From positions 2,046,001 through 2,110,000 of the forward strand of contig NZ_UWOK01000001.1 in NCBI RefSeq assembly GCF_900573985.1: a stretch of 64,000 bases of DNA, written 5' to 3'. Below, piece after piece: positions 8,769 through 17,913 of this stretch. The position numbers were made by a program, and so were the translations under genes. This stretch comes from Campylobacter showae (GTDB taxonomy: Bacteria > Campylobacterota > Campylobacteria > Campylobacterales > Campylobacteraceae). Each line of letters begins with the position of its first letter. The first letter of the stretch is position 1. Below the pieces are notes generated by a model that saw only the letters and a list, made by a program, of their open reading frames with translations, was not told the DNA's origin and ran no database searches.

Positions 8769-9302
8769 ATGATGAAAAAGCTTATTATCGCAGTTATACT
8801 GATTTTAACGGTTCTTGGCGCAGGTTATCTCGCACTCTACTCAAACAAATACGCTCTTACCGGCCAAGGCGCAAACGGCGCGGTGAGTCTAAAGAGCTTT
8901 GAGGGCAAAAATAAGATTATCTACTTTGGCTACACCACCTGCCCAGACGTCTGCCCTGCGACTCTAGGTATCCTTTCGGGCGTTTTAAACGAGCTTAAAC
9001 GAGACGATATCGTCGTGATTTTCGTCACTCTCGATCCGGAGCGCGACGAGGCTAAAAACGTCGACGAGTATGCGAAGTATTTTTATCCGAATTCTTACGG
9101 CATAGTGTTAGACGATCTGCCTAAGGTTGCAAAAAGCTACGGCGTGAAGTATCAAAAGGTGTTGCTCGAAAAATCCGCTATAGAGTACTCCGTCGCTCAT
9201 AGCTCCTCGCTATACATACTAGACAAAAACGATAAATTTGTCGCCGAGATCTCCAATCTAACGGCGCAAAATATCAAGAAAACGCTAGAAAATCTGAAAT
9301 AA
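8769..9302 (+). CDS. Sco1/SenC copper-insertion protein
   Basis: A 177-residue thioredoxin-fold protein anchored by an N-terminal helix. The copper/redox motif FGYTTCPDVCP (CxxxC, about residues 55-65) and the distal histidine (YSVAHSSSLYILD, about 140) are present. Sco proteins deliver copper to CuA centres of cytochrome oxidase and N2O reductase. The neighbouring nos operon makes the CuA of NosZ the likely client. There are two consecutive ATG codons (8769 and 8772). Confidence 0.93.
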   Translation: MMKKLIIAVILILTVLGAGYLALYSNKYALTGQGANGAVSLKSFEGKNKIIYFGYTTCPDVCPATLGILSGVLNELKRDDIVVIFVTLDPERDEAKNVDEYAKYFYPNSYGIVLDDLPKVAKSYGVKYQKVLLEKSAIEYSVAHSSSLYILDKNDKFVAEISNLTAQNIKKTLENLK

Positions 9303-9380
9303 TAACAGCTTTATTATTTCGTAAATTTAGGTGTTACGTTATAACACAAAGATATTTTTTTATACTCAATTATTACCGAT

Positions 9381-9423
9381 ATTGATTTAAATCAATTCAC
9401 TTTAAGCCTTCCGGTTGTATAGT
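9381..9423 (+). promoter_or_regulatory. FNR-type box and -10 element of the nos operon
   Basis: TTGATTTAAATCAA (9382-9395) matches the FNR consensus TTGAT-N4-ATCAA exactly and extends to a 16-bp perfect palindrome. TATAGT at 9418-9423 is a good -10 element. A start at about 9430 would put the box centre at -41.5, the classic class II activator position. A second inverted repeat, GTGTTA-N5-TAACAC (9331-9347), lies further upstream. The first gene begins at 9459. Confidence 0.8.
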
Positions 9424-9458
9424 TTCATTAATAGAAAATTTAAATTTGAAAGACATTT

Positions 9459-10538
9459 ATGAAAATTATAGCGCTCGTATGCGCTCTATTTGTTTTATCC
9501 TTCGCAAGCAACGTTAGCGATGTGGCTAACCTCGACGTAAAAAGCTGCGCCTGTAGCGAGCAAAACAAAACACTAGCCGTCTACGATGCCAAAAATTCGC
9601 TAAAAATACTTAATCAAAAAGACTTAAAACCCATAAGCAAATTTGACGTTAAAACGGACGAGATAACCTCTCTAGCCTTTGACGGCGCAAATTTATATGC
9701 AGGATTTGCGAGCGGCGAGATAGCTAAATTTAGCGATGATTTTAGCTCTTTTGCCGGCATGCTAAATCTTTCAAATTTAAGCCTTGATGCGCAGATAACG
9801 CACCTTCACATCGCAAACGGCAAAATTTACGCGGTCGCTGGCAAAAACGCCTTTATCTCCTACGATCTTGCGTCAAAAAAGCTGACGCGCGCAAATCTTG
9901 ACGGCGCATACCGTATCGCGACCTGTAAAATTTTAAACGGCGCCGCGCTGATAACTAGCTGGGGTAGATCGGTTTTTACTGTAAATTTAAGCACTATGCA
10001 GGCAAAAAATCTAGGCAAGTTAAAATCCGTAGCTTTGAGTGCGGCGGAGATAAACTCGGGCGTGATTTTCGGGCTTGCTAGCGGCGAGATAGCGAGCCTC
10101 AAATTTGACGCATACGAAAATTTGACGAACGAAAATTTAGCAAGCAAGCAGCCTAGCGCGGCAAATTTGACCGCCGAAGCAAATTTAACTCAAACAAGCG
10201 ACAAAGAAAACGCAAGCGTAAATTTAACCGCCGTCAAAAACGCACAAAACAAAGCGGATCTAATTTTGACTAGCGGTAAAGCAAACGCAAATTTGACGGA
10301 CGCAGAAATTCAAATTTACAAAATCTCAAATTCGCGCGTTAAAAGCCTACTGGTCGTGCAGGATAAAGTTTATATCGGGCTTGGAAACGGCGAAATTTTA
10401 CGAAGCGACGCGGAGTTTAAACAGATAGAAAAAATAGGCAAAAACTCTGACGCCGTGATAAAAATTTTTAACGACGAAGATAGCGTCATAGCCGTTAGCA
10501 TAAACGGCGAGATCCAAATTTACAAGAAAAAATCTTAG
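9459..10538 (+). CDS. Periplasmic beta-propeller (WD40/YVTN-like) protein leading the nos operon
   Basis: A 359-residue protein with a signal peptide (1-17) and repeated four-strand blades, for example LAVYDAKNSLKILNQKDLKP and IYAVAGKNAFISYDLASKKL, as in seven-bladed propellers. A CAC motif (residues 29-31) follows the signal. Between about residues 215 and 290 a low-complexity stretch rich in NLT triplets interrupts the propeller; it is encoded by AAATTTGAC/AAATTTAAC words. It lies 15 bases before nosZ and behind the FNR promoter, so it is probably a nos accessory or assembly factor. No enzyme motif is seen. Confidence 0.75.
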   Translation: MKIIALVCALFVLSFASNVSDVANLDVKSCACSEQNKTLAVYDAKNSLKILNQKDLKPISKFDVKTDEITSLAFDGANLYAGFASGEIAKFSDDFSSFAGMLNLSNLSLDAQITHLHIANGKIYAVAGKNAFISYDLASKKLTRANLDGAYRIATCKILNGAALITSWGRSVFTVNLSTMQAKNLGKLKSVALSAAEINSGVIFGLASGEIASLKFDAYENLTNENLASKQPSAANLTAEANLTQTSDKENASVNLTAVKNAQNKADLILTSGKANANLTDAEIQIYKISNSRVKSLLVVQDKVYIGLGNGEILRSDAEFKQIEKIGKNSDAVIKIFNDEDSVIAVSINGEIQIYKKKS

Positions 10539-10553
10539 GAAAGGAGATTTTCA

Positions 10554-13148
10554 ATGAACAAACTACTTAGTTGCGGTATCGTTGCGGCTGCGGGCCTGGC
10601 GTTTGTCGTTAGTAGCGCGTGTGCGGCAGATAGCGATTTGCAAGCTATCATGAAAGCGCGCGGGCTAACGGAAAAAGACATCCTAGCGGCCGCTAAAACA
10701 TATCAGCCAAGCGGTAAAAAAGACGACTACATCGTATTTTCCTCAGGAGGCCAAAGCGGACAGGTGATGGTTTACGGCGTGCCTTCGATGAGGATTTACA
10801 AGTATATCGGCGTCTTTACGCCCGAGCCTTGGCAGGGATACGGCTACGACGAGGAGTCTAAAGCCATCCTAAAAAGCGGCGCCATCAGAGGCAAACAAAT
10901 CACGTGGGGCGACACTCACCACCCTGCTCTAACCGAGAAAAACGGCGAATACGTCGGCGATTATCTTTTCATCAATGACAAAGCCAATCCTCGCATCGCG
11001 GTTATAAATTTGCACGATTTCGAAACTACTCAAATCGTCGTTAATCCAATCGTAAAAAGCGAACACGGCGGCAGCTTCATCACTCCAAATAGCGAATACG
11101 TCATCGAAGCGGCGCAGTACGCGGCTCCGCTAGATAACGGCTACCACTCGATAGACGAGTACGAAAGCGCATACCGCGGCGCGGTAACGTTTTGGAAATT
11201 CGACTATCCAAAAGGCAAGATAGACGAGAAAGCCTCCTTCTCGCTCGAGCTTCCTCCGTACTGGCAGGACCTAAGCGACGCCGGTAAGGGCGAGAGCTTC
11301 GGCTGGGCGTTTACAAACTCGATAAACTCCGAGATGTATACGGGCGGTATCGAAAAGGGCTTGCCTCCGTTTGAAGCGGGCGCGAGCAGAAACGACACTG
11401 ACTATTTGCACGTTTATAACTGGCAAATTTTAGAAAAGCTAGCTCAGGATAAGAAAAACTACATGGAGATAAACGGCCATAGAGTAGTTACGATAGACGC
11501 TGCGGTTAAAGCCGGCGCGCTATTTTTGATCCCGGAGCCAAAGAGCCCACACGGCGTAGACGTCACTCCTGACGGCCGCTATATCGTCATCGGCGGCAAG
11601 CTAGATACTCACGCGACGGTTTATGATTTTAAAAAGATTAAAAACCTAATCGACAAAAAAGAGTTTGCCGGCACCGATCCGTACGGCATCCCTGTGCTTG
11701 ATATGGCAAAGAGCTTGCAAGGACAAGTCGAACTTGGCCTTGGACCTCTGCATAACTCTTTTGACGAGAAAGACGGCATCATCTATACCTCTCTTTACGT
11801 CGATAGCCAGATCGTAAAATGGGACTATAAAAATCTAAAAGTCCTAGATAGGATCAACGTCCACTACAACATCGGACACCTTGATACTATGGAGGGAAAA
11901 TCGTCAAAACCTAAGGGAAAATACGCTATCGCTCTTGATAAACTTTCGATCGATCGCTTTAACCCGGTAGGTCCTCTTCACCCGCAAAACCACCAGCTTA
12001 TCGACATCACGGGTGCTAAGATGGAGCTTTTATACGATATGCCGATACCTCTTGGCGAGCCTCACGACGTAGTTTCTATTGCGGCTAGCAAGCTAAAACC
12101 GGCTACTACCTATACGATGGGAACAAACTCTCGCACGGGCAAAGAAAGTCCGTTCGTAACTCTTGCAGGACAGGAGAGGATCGAGCGTAACGGCAAAAAC
12201 GTAACCGTCTACGCCACGATGATCAGAAGCCACATCAACCCTGAGCACATCGAAGTAAATAAAGGCGACAACGTAACTATCCACCTAACGAACCTAGAGC
12301 GTGCCCAGGACGAGACGCACGGCTTTACAGTGGATCTTTACAACATCCACGCCTCTTTAGAGCCGGGTAAAACAGCGACCGTAAATTTCGTAGCGGACGA
12401 AGAGGGCGTGTTCCCTTACTACTGCACCGAATTTTGCTCTGCGCTGCACCTTGAGATGATGGGTTACTTGCTCGTTAAAGATCCGAACAAAAAATACGAA
12501 TCCGCCAAAGCAAGCAAGCTAAAAACCCTAAGCCCGGAAGCTCTAAAAGCCGAATACGATAAAGTAATCGCTACGAATAAAGCTACCGACGAGGTTATCC
12601 AAAGCGTCGTTACGTATCTAAAAGAGAAGCATTACGAAAAATATCCTAAGGTAAAAGAACTAGTTACGGACGCGCTGGATCAGTACGGCAAAATCCCTGA
12701 AGTAAAAGCAAAAGCCGACGAAGCCTATAAAAAAGGCGACGTAAACGGCGCGATACTATGGGAGTACCAAGTATGGCAGTATATGGTTAAAACCGCGGAC
12801 GTCGGCCTAAGAGCCAAAAACAATCTCGCTAAAGAGATCGCCACACCTATGAGCCCGGCTGCCGCCAAAGGCGAGGAAGCCTATCTAAAAGGCGGTTGTA
12901 ACGGCTGCCACGTCATCGGTCAGGTTAGCTCGGGTCCAGATCTAACCGGCGTTCTTTTGCGTCACGAAAACGGCGAGAAATGGGTGTTTGACTTTATCAA
13001 AGATCCAGCTAAATTTTACGGCGACGAGTATATCAAGTCTATGATCGATTACTTTAACCTAAGAATGCCTAATCAGCACATGAGCGATCAAGAGATCAAA
13101 GATATCATCGAATACCTAAAATGGATCGACGAAAACGCAGGAATGTAA
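10554..13148 (+). CDS. nosZ: Nitrous oxide reductase, clade II, with C-terminal cytochrome c domain
   Basis: Catalytic subunit reducing N2O to N2 in the periplasm; 864 residues. It starts with a Sec-type rather than TAT signal peptide (ends AACAA-like SSACAADS), the mark of clade II. The propeller domain carries CuZ histidine segments (DTHHPALTE, KSEHGG, KSPHGVDV, GHLDTMEG, GPLHPQNHQ, GEPHDVV). The CuA site YYCTEFCSALHLEMMG lies near residue 620. A mono-haem cytochrome c domain follows, haem motif CNGCH at about residue 782 with a C-terminal methionine (RMPNQHM). The fused cytochrome is usual in Campylobacter and Wolinella. Confidence 0.97.
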   Translation: MNKLLSCGIVAAAGLAFVVSSACAADSDLQAIMKARGLTEKDILAAAKTYQPSGKKDDYIVFSSGGQSGQVMVYGVPSMRIYKYIGVFTPEPWQGYGYDEESKAILKSGAIRGKQITWGDTHHPALTEKNGEYVGDYLFINDKANPRIAVINLHDFETTQIVVNPIVKSEHGGSFITPNSEYVIEAAQYAAPLDNGYHSIDEYESAYRGAVTFWKFDYPKGKIDEKASFSLELPPYWQDLSDAGKGESFGWAFTNSINSEMYTGGIEKGLPPFEAGASRNDTDYLHVYNWQILEKLAQDKKNYMEINGHRVVTIDAAVKAGALFLIPEPKSPHGVDVTPDGRYIVIGGKLDTHATVYDFKKIKNLIDKKEFAGTDPYGIPVLDMAKSLQGQVELGLGPLHNSFDEKDGIIYTSLYVDSQIVKWDYKNLKVLDRINVHYNIGHLDTMEGKSSKPKGKYAIALDKLSIDRFNPVGPLHPQNHQLIDITGAKMELLYDMPIPLGEPHDVVSIAASKLKPATTYTMGTNSRTGKESPFVTLAGQERIERNGKNVTVYATMIRSHINPEHIEVNKGDNVTIHLTNLERAQDETHGFTVDLYNIHASLEPGKTATVNFVADEEGVFPYYCTEFCSALHLEMMGYLLVKDPNKKYESAKASKLKTLSPEALKAEYDKVIATNKATDEVIQSVVTYLKEKHYEKYPKVKELVTDALDQYGKIPEVKAKADEAYKKGDVNGAILWEYQVWQYMVKTADVGLRAKNNLAKEIATPMSPAAAKGEEAYLKGGCNGCHVIGQVSSGPDLTGVLLRHENGEKWVFDFIKDPAKFYGDEYIKSMIDYFNLRMPNQHMSDQEIKDIIEYLKWIDENAGM

Positions 13149-13283
13149 TCAAAATTTGATTCGGGCTTAGCGGTCCGAATCAGTACGCTAAATTTGAGGC
13201 TCGGCGCGCGTAACCCGAGCCTCCCACGTTAAATTTAAAAAGCGTTTTGCGAAAAATTTTTTAAATTTAATAAAGGAGAAACG

Positions 13284-14045
13284 ATGAAGAAGTATCAAAT
13301 TTACACTATTATCGCGTTAGTCTTGATGACCGTTTGTTTTACGATCCCGGTGCTGGGCTTTTTTGGAGCCAAGGCTAAGATCGCCGCGGGCGAGCCGCTT
13401 GCCGGGTATTCGTATAAAATTTACGACCTTTACACCTCGTTTCAGTACAAAAATCACTTGATGCCAGACGACGTAAAAGCCAGCCTGCAAAAAGCGATCG
13501 AGCAAAAAGCCGAGATCGGCACGCCGTCTTTTCCTATCTGGTACGTCGCGCTTGAAGCGCCAAACTACCCAAAAGACGCCTTTCCAAACGGCATTCCCGT
13601 TTATTTTCACGTTGACGGATACAGCGGCGACGTGCACGAGATGAACACCATAAACCACTACATCGGCATGTATCCGATGGAGCACGGCGGCAACGTCGAG
13701 CGTGCGATTGCGCCTTATTATCTGCTTATTTCCACGCTTTGCATGCTAGCATTTTTATACTACGACGGTAAATTTAACTCCCTGCTCATGGTGCTTCCGA
13801 CCATCGCTCCGCTGCTTTTTATGGGCGCGTTTGCGGGCTGGCTATACTGGTACGGGCACAATATGCAAGAGTGGGGCGCGTTTAAGATAAAACCGTTTAT
13901 GCCGACAGTGCTTGGCGACGGCAAGGTCGCGCAGTTTACTACGCACTCGTATCCTAGCATAGGATTTTGGGTGATGATGGCTATGAGCGCGCTTTGTATC
14001 CTAGCCGTATTTTCAAAGAAAAAAGAGCTCAAAGACGCGAAATGA
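13284..14045 (+). CDS. nosB: NosB, membrane protein of the epsilon-type nos operon
   Basis: A 253-residue integral membrane protein with a first helix at residues 5-27, a long periplasmic segment (about 30-145, with HVDGYSGDVHEMNTINHYIG), then three more helices. This gene sits directly after nosZ in Wolinella-type clusters; its biochemical role is not settled. It starts from AAAGGAGAAACGATG, 135 bp after nosZ, and its stop overlaps nosD (ATGA). Confidence 0.85.
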   Translation: MKKYQIYTIIALVLMTVCFTIPVLGFFGAKAKIAAGEPLAGYSYKIYDLYTSFQYKNHLMPDDVKASLQKAIEQKAEIGTPSFPIWYVALEAPNYPKDAFPNGIPVYFHVDGYSGDVHEMNTINHYIGMYPMEHGGNVERAIAPYYLLISTLCMLAFLYYDGKFNSLLMVLPTIAPLLFMGAFAGWLYWYGHNMQEWGAFKIKPFMPTVLGDGKVAQFTTHSYPSIGFWVMMAMSALCILAVFSKKKELKDAK

Positions 14046-15277
14046 AATTTAAGCTTTTGCTCTTTTGTGCGCTAAATTTGACGGCCTTCGCCAGTCCGCT
14101 ACAAGACGCTATAAACGCCGCCGAACCGGGCGACATCTTGCGCCTAAACGACGGACTTTACGAGGGAAATATCATAATCGATAAACCGCTCTCAATCATA
14201 GGCAAGGGCGACGGCGCCGTGATACGAGGCGACCGCAAATCAAGCGTGATAAAAGTAACGGCAAAAAACGTCAAGCTCATAAATTTAAACATCGAAGGCA
14301 GCGGCACGAGCCAGATGGAGCTAGACGCGGGCGTCAGCTGCTCTAAGGGCAATAATATTTTAGTCGAGAAAAACCGCTTTAAAGACGTGCTTTTCGGTAT
14401 CGAGCTATCAGAGTGCAACCAAGCCGTCATCAGAGATAACAACATCACCTCAAAAGAGGGCTTTGACGTGCCTAGACGCGGAGACGCCGTGCGCGCGTGG
14501 TATTCGCACGAAAATTTGATCGAGCGAAACTACGTCTATAACAGCCGCGACATCGTGGCGTGGTTTTCCAGCAACAATATAATCCGCAAGAACTACGGGC
14601 AAAACAACCGCTACGCCGTGCATACGATGTACTCTGCGGGTAACCTCATCGAGGATAACGAATTTAGCGGCGGCGCGGTGGGGATGTATTTTATGTTTTC
14701 AACAAATTCTCTCGTGCGCCGAAACGTGATAATCAACTCAAACGGAGCGTTTGGCGTGGGTATCGCGCTAAAAGACGCCTCGGGATTTAACATCAGAGAA
14801 AATACCTTTTTATATAACTCGCGCGGCATCTACTCGGACCGCTCGCCGCTAAATCCGGGCACCGTAAATACCCTCGAAAACAATCAAATTTTATACAACG
14901 TCATCGGGCTGCAAATGCACGCGACGCAGGAAAAAAGCGTGTTTAAGGGCAATGATTTTATCGGCAACATGGAAACGGCTATCAACGACACTCCGGGCTC
15001 AAAGATCGAGCTAAACGAGTGGAGCGGTAATTATTTCGACGAATACGAGGGCTTAGACGTCAATAGAGACGGTATCGGCGATACGCCATACTTGCACTTT
15101 GTTTACGCCGATAAGCTTTGGCAATACTATCCGACTCTGCGCTTTTTCTACGGCTCCACCGTGATTAGCGGGCTAAATTTTCTAGCTAAGCTTGCTCCCT
15201 TTTCCGAGCCGCTTAAGCTTTTAGAGGACGGCTCTCCTAAAATGCGCCCAAATAACGCTCAAAAGGCAACGCTATGA
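14042..15277 (+). CDS. nosD: NosD, periplasmic copper-cluster maturation protein
   Basis: A 411-residue right-handed beta-helix protein of the CASH family needed to assemble CuZ in NosZ. A signal peptide (1-17) precedes repeated parallel-beta turns (NLIERNYVYNSRDIVAW, NIIRKNYGQNNRYAVH, NLIEDNEFSGGAVGM). The start at 14042 is chosen because its ATG overlaps the nosB stop (ATGA) and is followed at once by the signal peptide; an upstream in-frame start inside nosB has no support. The stop overlaps nosG. Confidence 0.93.
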   Translation: MKFKLLLFCALNLTAFASPLQDAINAAEPGDILRLNDGLYEGNIIIDKPLSIIGKGDGAVIRGDRKSSVIKVTAKNVKLINLNIEGSGTSQMELDAGVSCSKGNNILVEKNRFKDVLFGIELSECNQAVIRDNNITSKEGFDVPRRGDAVRAWYSHENLIERNYVYNSRDIVAWFSSNNIIRKNYGQNNRYAVHTMYSAGNLIEDNEFSGGAVGMYFMFSTNSLVRRNVIINSNGAFGVGIALKDASGFNIRENTFLYNSRGIYSDRSPLNPGTVNTLENNQILYNVIGLQMHATQEKSVFKGNDFIGNMETAINDTPGSKIELNEWSGNYFDEYEGLDVNRDGIGDTPYLHFVYADKLWQYYPTLRFFYGSTVISGLNFLAKLAPFSEPLKLLEDGSPKMRPNNAQKATL

Positions 15278-15954
15278 ATAGACGAAATTTTATCGCCCTA
15301 ACGGCAGGCGCGGCGGCCGCAGGCTACAGCATCGGATATTTTTTACCCAAAACGCGCGCGGACGAGCTTTTTTTACGGCCTCCCGGAGCTGTTAAAAATT
15401 TCGAATCGCTCTGCATAAAATGCGGTCAGTGCGTGCAGGTCTGTCCGTATCACAGTATCGAGCTACTAGATATCGCGCAGGGCTACTCAAACGGCACGTC
15501 CTACATAAACCCGCACGAGCGAGGTTGCTATCTGTGCGACCTTTTCCCTTGTGTTTTGGCCTGTCCTAGCGGCGCGCTAGATCACGCCACGACGCAGATC
15601 AGCGACGTAAAGATGGGCGTGGGCGTGCTACGAGGACGCGAAGCCTGTCTAGCGTACAAAAACGAAAACGTAAATTTAAGCAGCGTTACGAAAATGCTTG
15701 AGCGTAAAATTTACAACGACCGCGAGCAAGCCGTAAAAGACGCCGTCCAAAATAGCGTGGATAAGCCCTGCGATCTGTGCATTAGCCTCTGTCCCGTCGG
15801 AGACGCCGCCATATCGATGGCTAAAAGCGACGGGCGAAATTTGCCCGAATTTAAACAAGGCTGCGTCGGATGCGGAGTGTGCACCGAGGTTTGCCCGGCG
15901 CAGATCATAGATATAGCGCCAAACCGCAGCTATGACGAAATTTACAAAGGATAA
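15274..15954 (+). CDS. nosG: NosG, ferredoxin-type protein with twin-arginine-like leader
   Basis: A 226-residue iron-sulfur protein with an N-terminal leader (NRRNFIALTAGAAAAGY) and four cysteine groups: CIKCGQCVQVCP, CYLCDLFPCVLACP, CDLCISLCP and CVGCGVCTEVCP, so up to four 4Fe-4S clusters. It resembles NapG. In epsilonproteobacteria NosG with NosH is proposed to pass menaquinol electrons towards the cytochromes c feeding NosZ. ATGA overlap with nosD. Confidence 0.92.
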   Translation: MNRRNFIALTAGAAAAGYSIGYFLPKTRADELFLRPPGAVKNFESLCIKCGQCVQVCPYHSIELLDIAQGYSNGTSYINPHERGCYLCDLFPCVLACPSGALDHATTQISDVKMGVGVLRGREACLAYKNENVNLSSVTKMLERKIYNDREQAVKDAVQNSVDKPCDLCISLCPVGDAAISMAKSDGRNLPEFKQGCVGCGVCTEVCPAQIIDIAPNRSYDEIYKG

Positions 15955-15956
15955 AA

Positions 15957-16529
15957 ATGAGAAATAAAATTTTAGGCTGTCTCGTCGCCCTCGCCGCCGC
16001 CATGCTGATAACTGGCTGCGAGAGCAAGGATGATAAAAAACCGGCGACGCAATCGGCAAAAACACAAGCGACGCCCGCCGCCGCAGGCATGATAGAGACG
16101 CAAAAAGCAGACGCTAACACAACCGCGCAAAAAGACTACGACCAGTTTATGACCTACGATATAAACGGCAAAAAGAGAGTCAAATTTGGTCTAGACGACG
16201 AGGAGAGCGAGACTAGCCGCTCGGTAGGCGCTCTAGCGATGGTGCGAAGCCCGCTGCAAAGCATAAATTTAAAACTCATCAAGGGGCGCCTTAGCAAGGA
16301 CTTTATCGTAAAATGCTCCGCCTGCCACGACGACTACGCTAACGGCATCATCGGCCCGTCGCTGCTAAATAAAACCTCGGATCAAATTTACGACATGATC
16401 GCCGCGTATAAGAGCAAGCAAAAGGCAAATCCTTTGATGAAAGATCTGGTGCGCGGCATGGACGAGACGCAGATAAGGGCGCTAGCTAATGAAATCAGCG
16501 AATTTAACGAGCAATTTAGAAAAAAATAG
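15957..16529 (+). CDS. nosC1: NosC1, mono-haem cytochrome c lipoprotein
   Basis: A 190-residue protein with a lipoprotein signal (LITGC, cysteine at about residue 21), a charged alanine/lysine-rich linker, and one haem motif CSACHDD near residue 120. The C terminus (NPLMKDLVRGMDETQIRALANEISEF) is closely similar to that of NosC2, so the two are paralogues. Probable electron carrier from NosGH to the cytochrome domain of NosZ. Confidence 0.9.
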   Translation: MRNKILGCLVALAAAMLITGCESKDDKKPATQSAKTQATPAAAGMIETQKADANTTAQKDYDQFMTYDINGKKRVKFGLDDEESETSRSVGALAMVRSPLQSINLKLIKGRLSKDFIVKCSACHDDYANGIIGPSLLNKTSDQIYDMIAAYKSKQKANPLMKDLVRGMDETQIRALANEISEFNEQFRKK

Positions 16530-16538
16530 GAGGCTAAA

Positions 16539-16994
16539 ATGGGAAAGAAAATAGCGATAATCTTTGGAGCTTTGGTACTTGCGCTCATGGTTTTTATGCT
16601 GACTAGCCAGCCGTCGGCACCCATAAAGGACGCTAGCAGGCCCGAGCTAAAGCCGGCGCAGCAAACAAAGCCGAAAGTCGTAAACGAAGAGCTAAATTTG
16701 CAAGATAGCGAAGAGATTAAAAAGATAAAACAGCTACAAAACAGCGTCGCAAATCAGCCTAGCGAGGGCGTTAGCAAGCGATACCTAACCTCCTGCGCGC
16801 CTTGCCACGGAGCAAACGGCAAGGGCGTGATGGCGCCTAGCATCGCAGGCAAAAGCAAGGACGAAATCCTAGCTTCGCTAAAAAACTACAAAGAGGGCAA
16901 GGTGCCAAATAGCCTGATGAAGGGGCTTCTCACAAATGTTTCAGACGAGGATTTAGGCGCGTTAGCTGATGAAATTTCAAAATTTAAAGAGTAG
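16539..16994 (+). CDS. nosC2: NosC2, membrane-anchored mono-haem cytochrome c
   Basis: A 151-residue protein with an N-terminal membrane anchor (about 4-22) and one haem motif CAPCH at residues 86-90, followed by GANGKGVMAPSIAGK. Its tail (NSLMKGLLTNVSDEDLGALADEISKF) parallels NosC1. It starts from AGGAGGCTAAAATG ten bases after nosC1. Likely partner of NosC1 in electron transfer to NosZ. Confidence 0.9.
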   Translation: MGKKIAIIFGALVLALMVFMLTSQPSAPIKDASRPELKPAQQTKPKVVNEELNLQDSEEIKKIKQLQNSVANQPSEGVSKRYLTSCAPCHGANGKGVMAPSIAGKSKDEILASLKNYKEGKVPNSLMKGLLTNVSDEDLGALADEISKFKE

Positions 16995-16997
16995 CGG

Positions 16998-17903
16998 ATG
17001 GATAAATATAGCACGCGTTGCACGGTCGCCAAAGTCCCGTTTCTAAGCACGCTCACGGTAAAAAACGCCGAGGGCAAAAAGCGCCTTAGCATCCGCGCTT
17101 GGCGGCTCATGACGATTGCGCTCGTGCATATTTTGTTCGTGCTTTCTTACCGCGCGGATATTCAAATTTTAGAAGGCGATATCAGCGGATCAAGGATCTT
17201 AGGCTTTCATTTGACCGACGCTTTTATGAGCTTTCAGGTATTTGCCGCGACGCACGAGTTTCCGACAAATTTGATCATCGGCACGGCTACGATTTTGCTT
17301 TTTTACGCGCTCGTGGGCGGGCGGGCGTTTTGCGGCTGGATTTGCCCTTATACTTTTTTGGGCGAGATCGGCGAGAAAATCCACGAAAATTTAGCCGCCA
17401 AAAAGATAATCAAACGCCGAAATTTCGACCCGAAATGGCGCTACGTCTTTACCGCCCTTTTTATCGCGATGAGTTTTGCCAGCGCGCAGCTCGTGTTTGA
17501 GATTTTTAGCGTGACGGGTATTGTGTCTAGGTTCGTCATTTACGGCTATTTTCACGCGATTTGGTTTGCGGTTTTCGTGCTTTTAGTCGAGATTTTCTAC
17601 TCCCGCAGAGGCTGGTGCCGCTACGTCTGCCCTATCGGCGCGACGTACTCGCTGCTAACCCGCACTAACGCCGTTAAAGTTAGCTGGAACAAAGATCGCT
17701 GCGACCACTGTTTGGTCTGCATCGATACCTGTCTCGTGCCGCACGTGCTAGAGATCACGAAGAAAAACGCCAAAACGGGCGAGGATGAAAATAAAAAAGA
17801 ATTTCGTCTCGTGGGCGGCGACTGCACGCTTTGCGGGCGCTGTATCGACGTGTGCCACCACGACGCGCTGAAATTCGACAACGGCTTTAAAAAGCTCATC
17901 TAA
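16998..17903 (+). CDS. nosH: NosH, polyferredoxin-like membrane protein (NapH type)
   Basis: A 301-residue membrane protein with about four helices, cytoplasmic cysteine loops CGWICPY and CRYVCPIGA, and two C-terminal 4Fe-4S motifs (CDHCLVCIDTC...VPH and CTLCGRCIDVCHHDALKF). This is the NapH/NosH architecture, a predicted menaquinol-oxidising partner of NosG. It begins four bases after nosC2. Confidence 0.92.
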   Translation: MDKYSTRCTVAKVPFLSTLTVKNAEGKKRLSIRAWRLMTIALVHILFVLSYRADIQILEGDISGSRILGFHLTDAFMSFQVFAATHEFPTNLIIGTATILLFYALVGGRAFCGWICPYTFLGEIGEKIHENLAAKKIIKRRNFDPKWRYVFTALFIAMSFASAQLVFEIFSVTGIVSRFVIYGYFHAIWFAVFVLLVEIFYSRRGWCRYVCPIGATYSLLTRTNAVKVSWNKDRCDHCLVCIDTCLVPHVLEITKKNAKTGEDENKKEFRLVGGDCTLCGRCIDVCHHDALKFDNGFKKLI

Positions 17904-17913
17904 AAGGATAAAT

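Noticed and set aside
13967..14041. Extended N terminus of nosD inside nosB
   Set aside because: The extra 25 residues are out-of-frame nosB sequence; the ATG at 14042 is followed directly by a signal peptide and overlaps the nosB stop.
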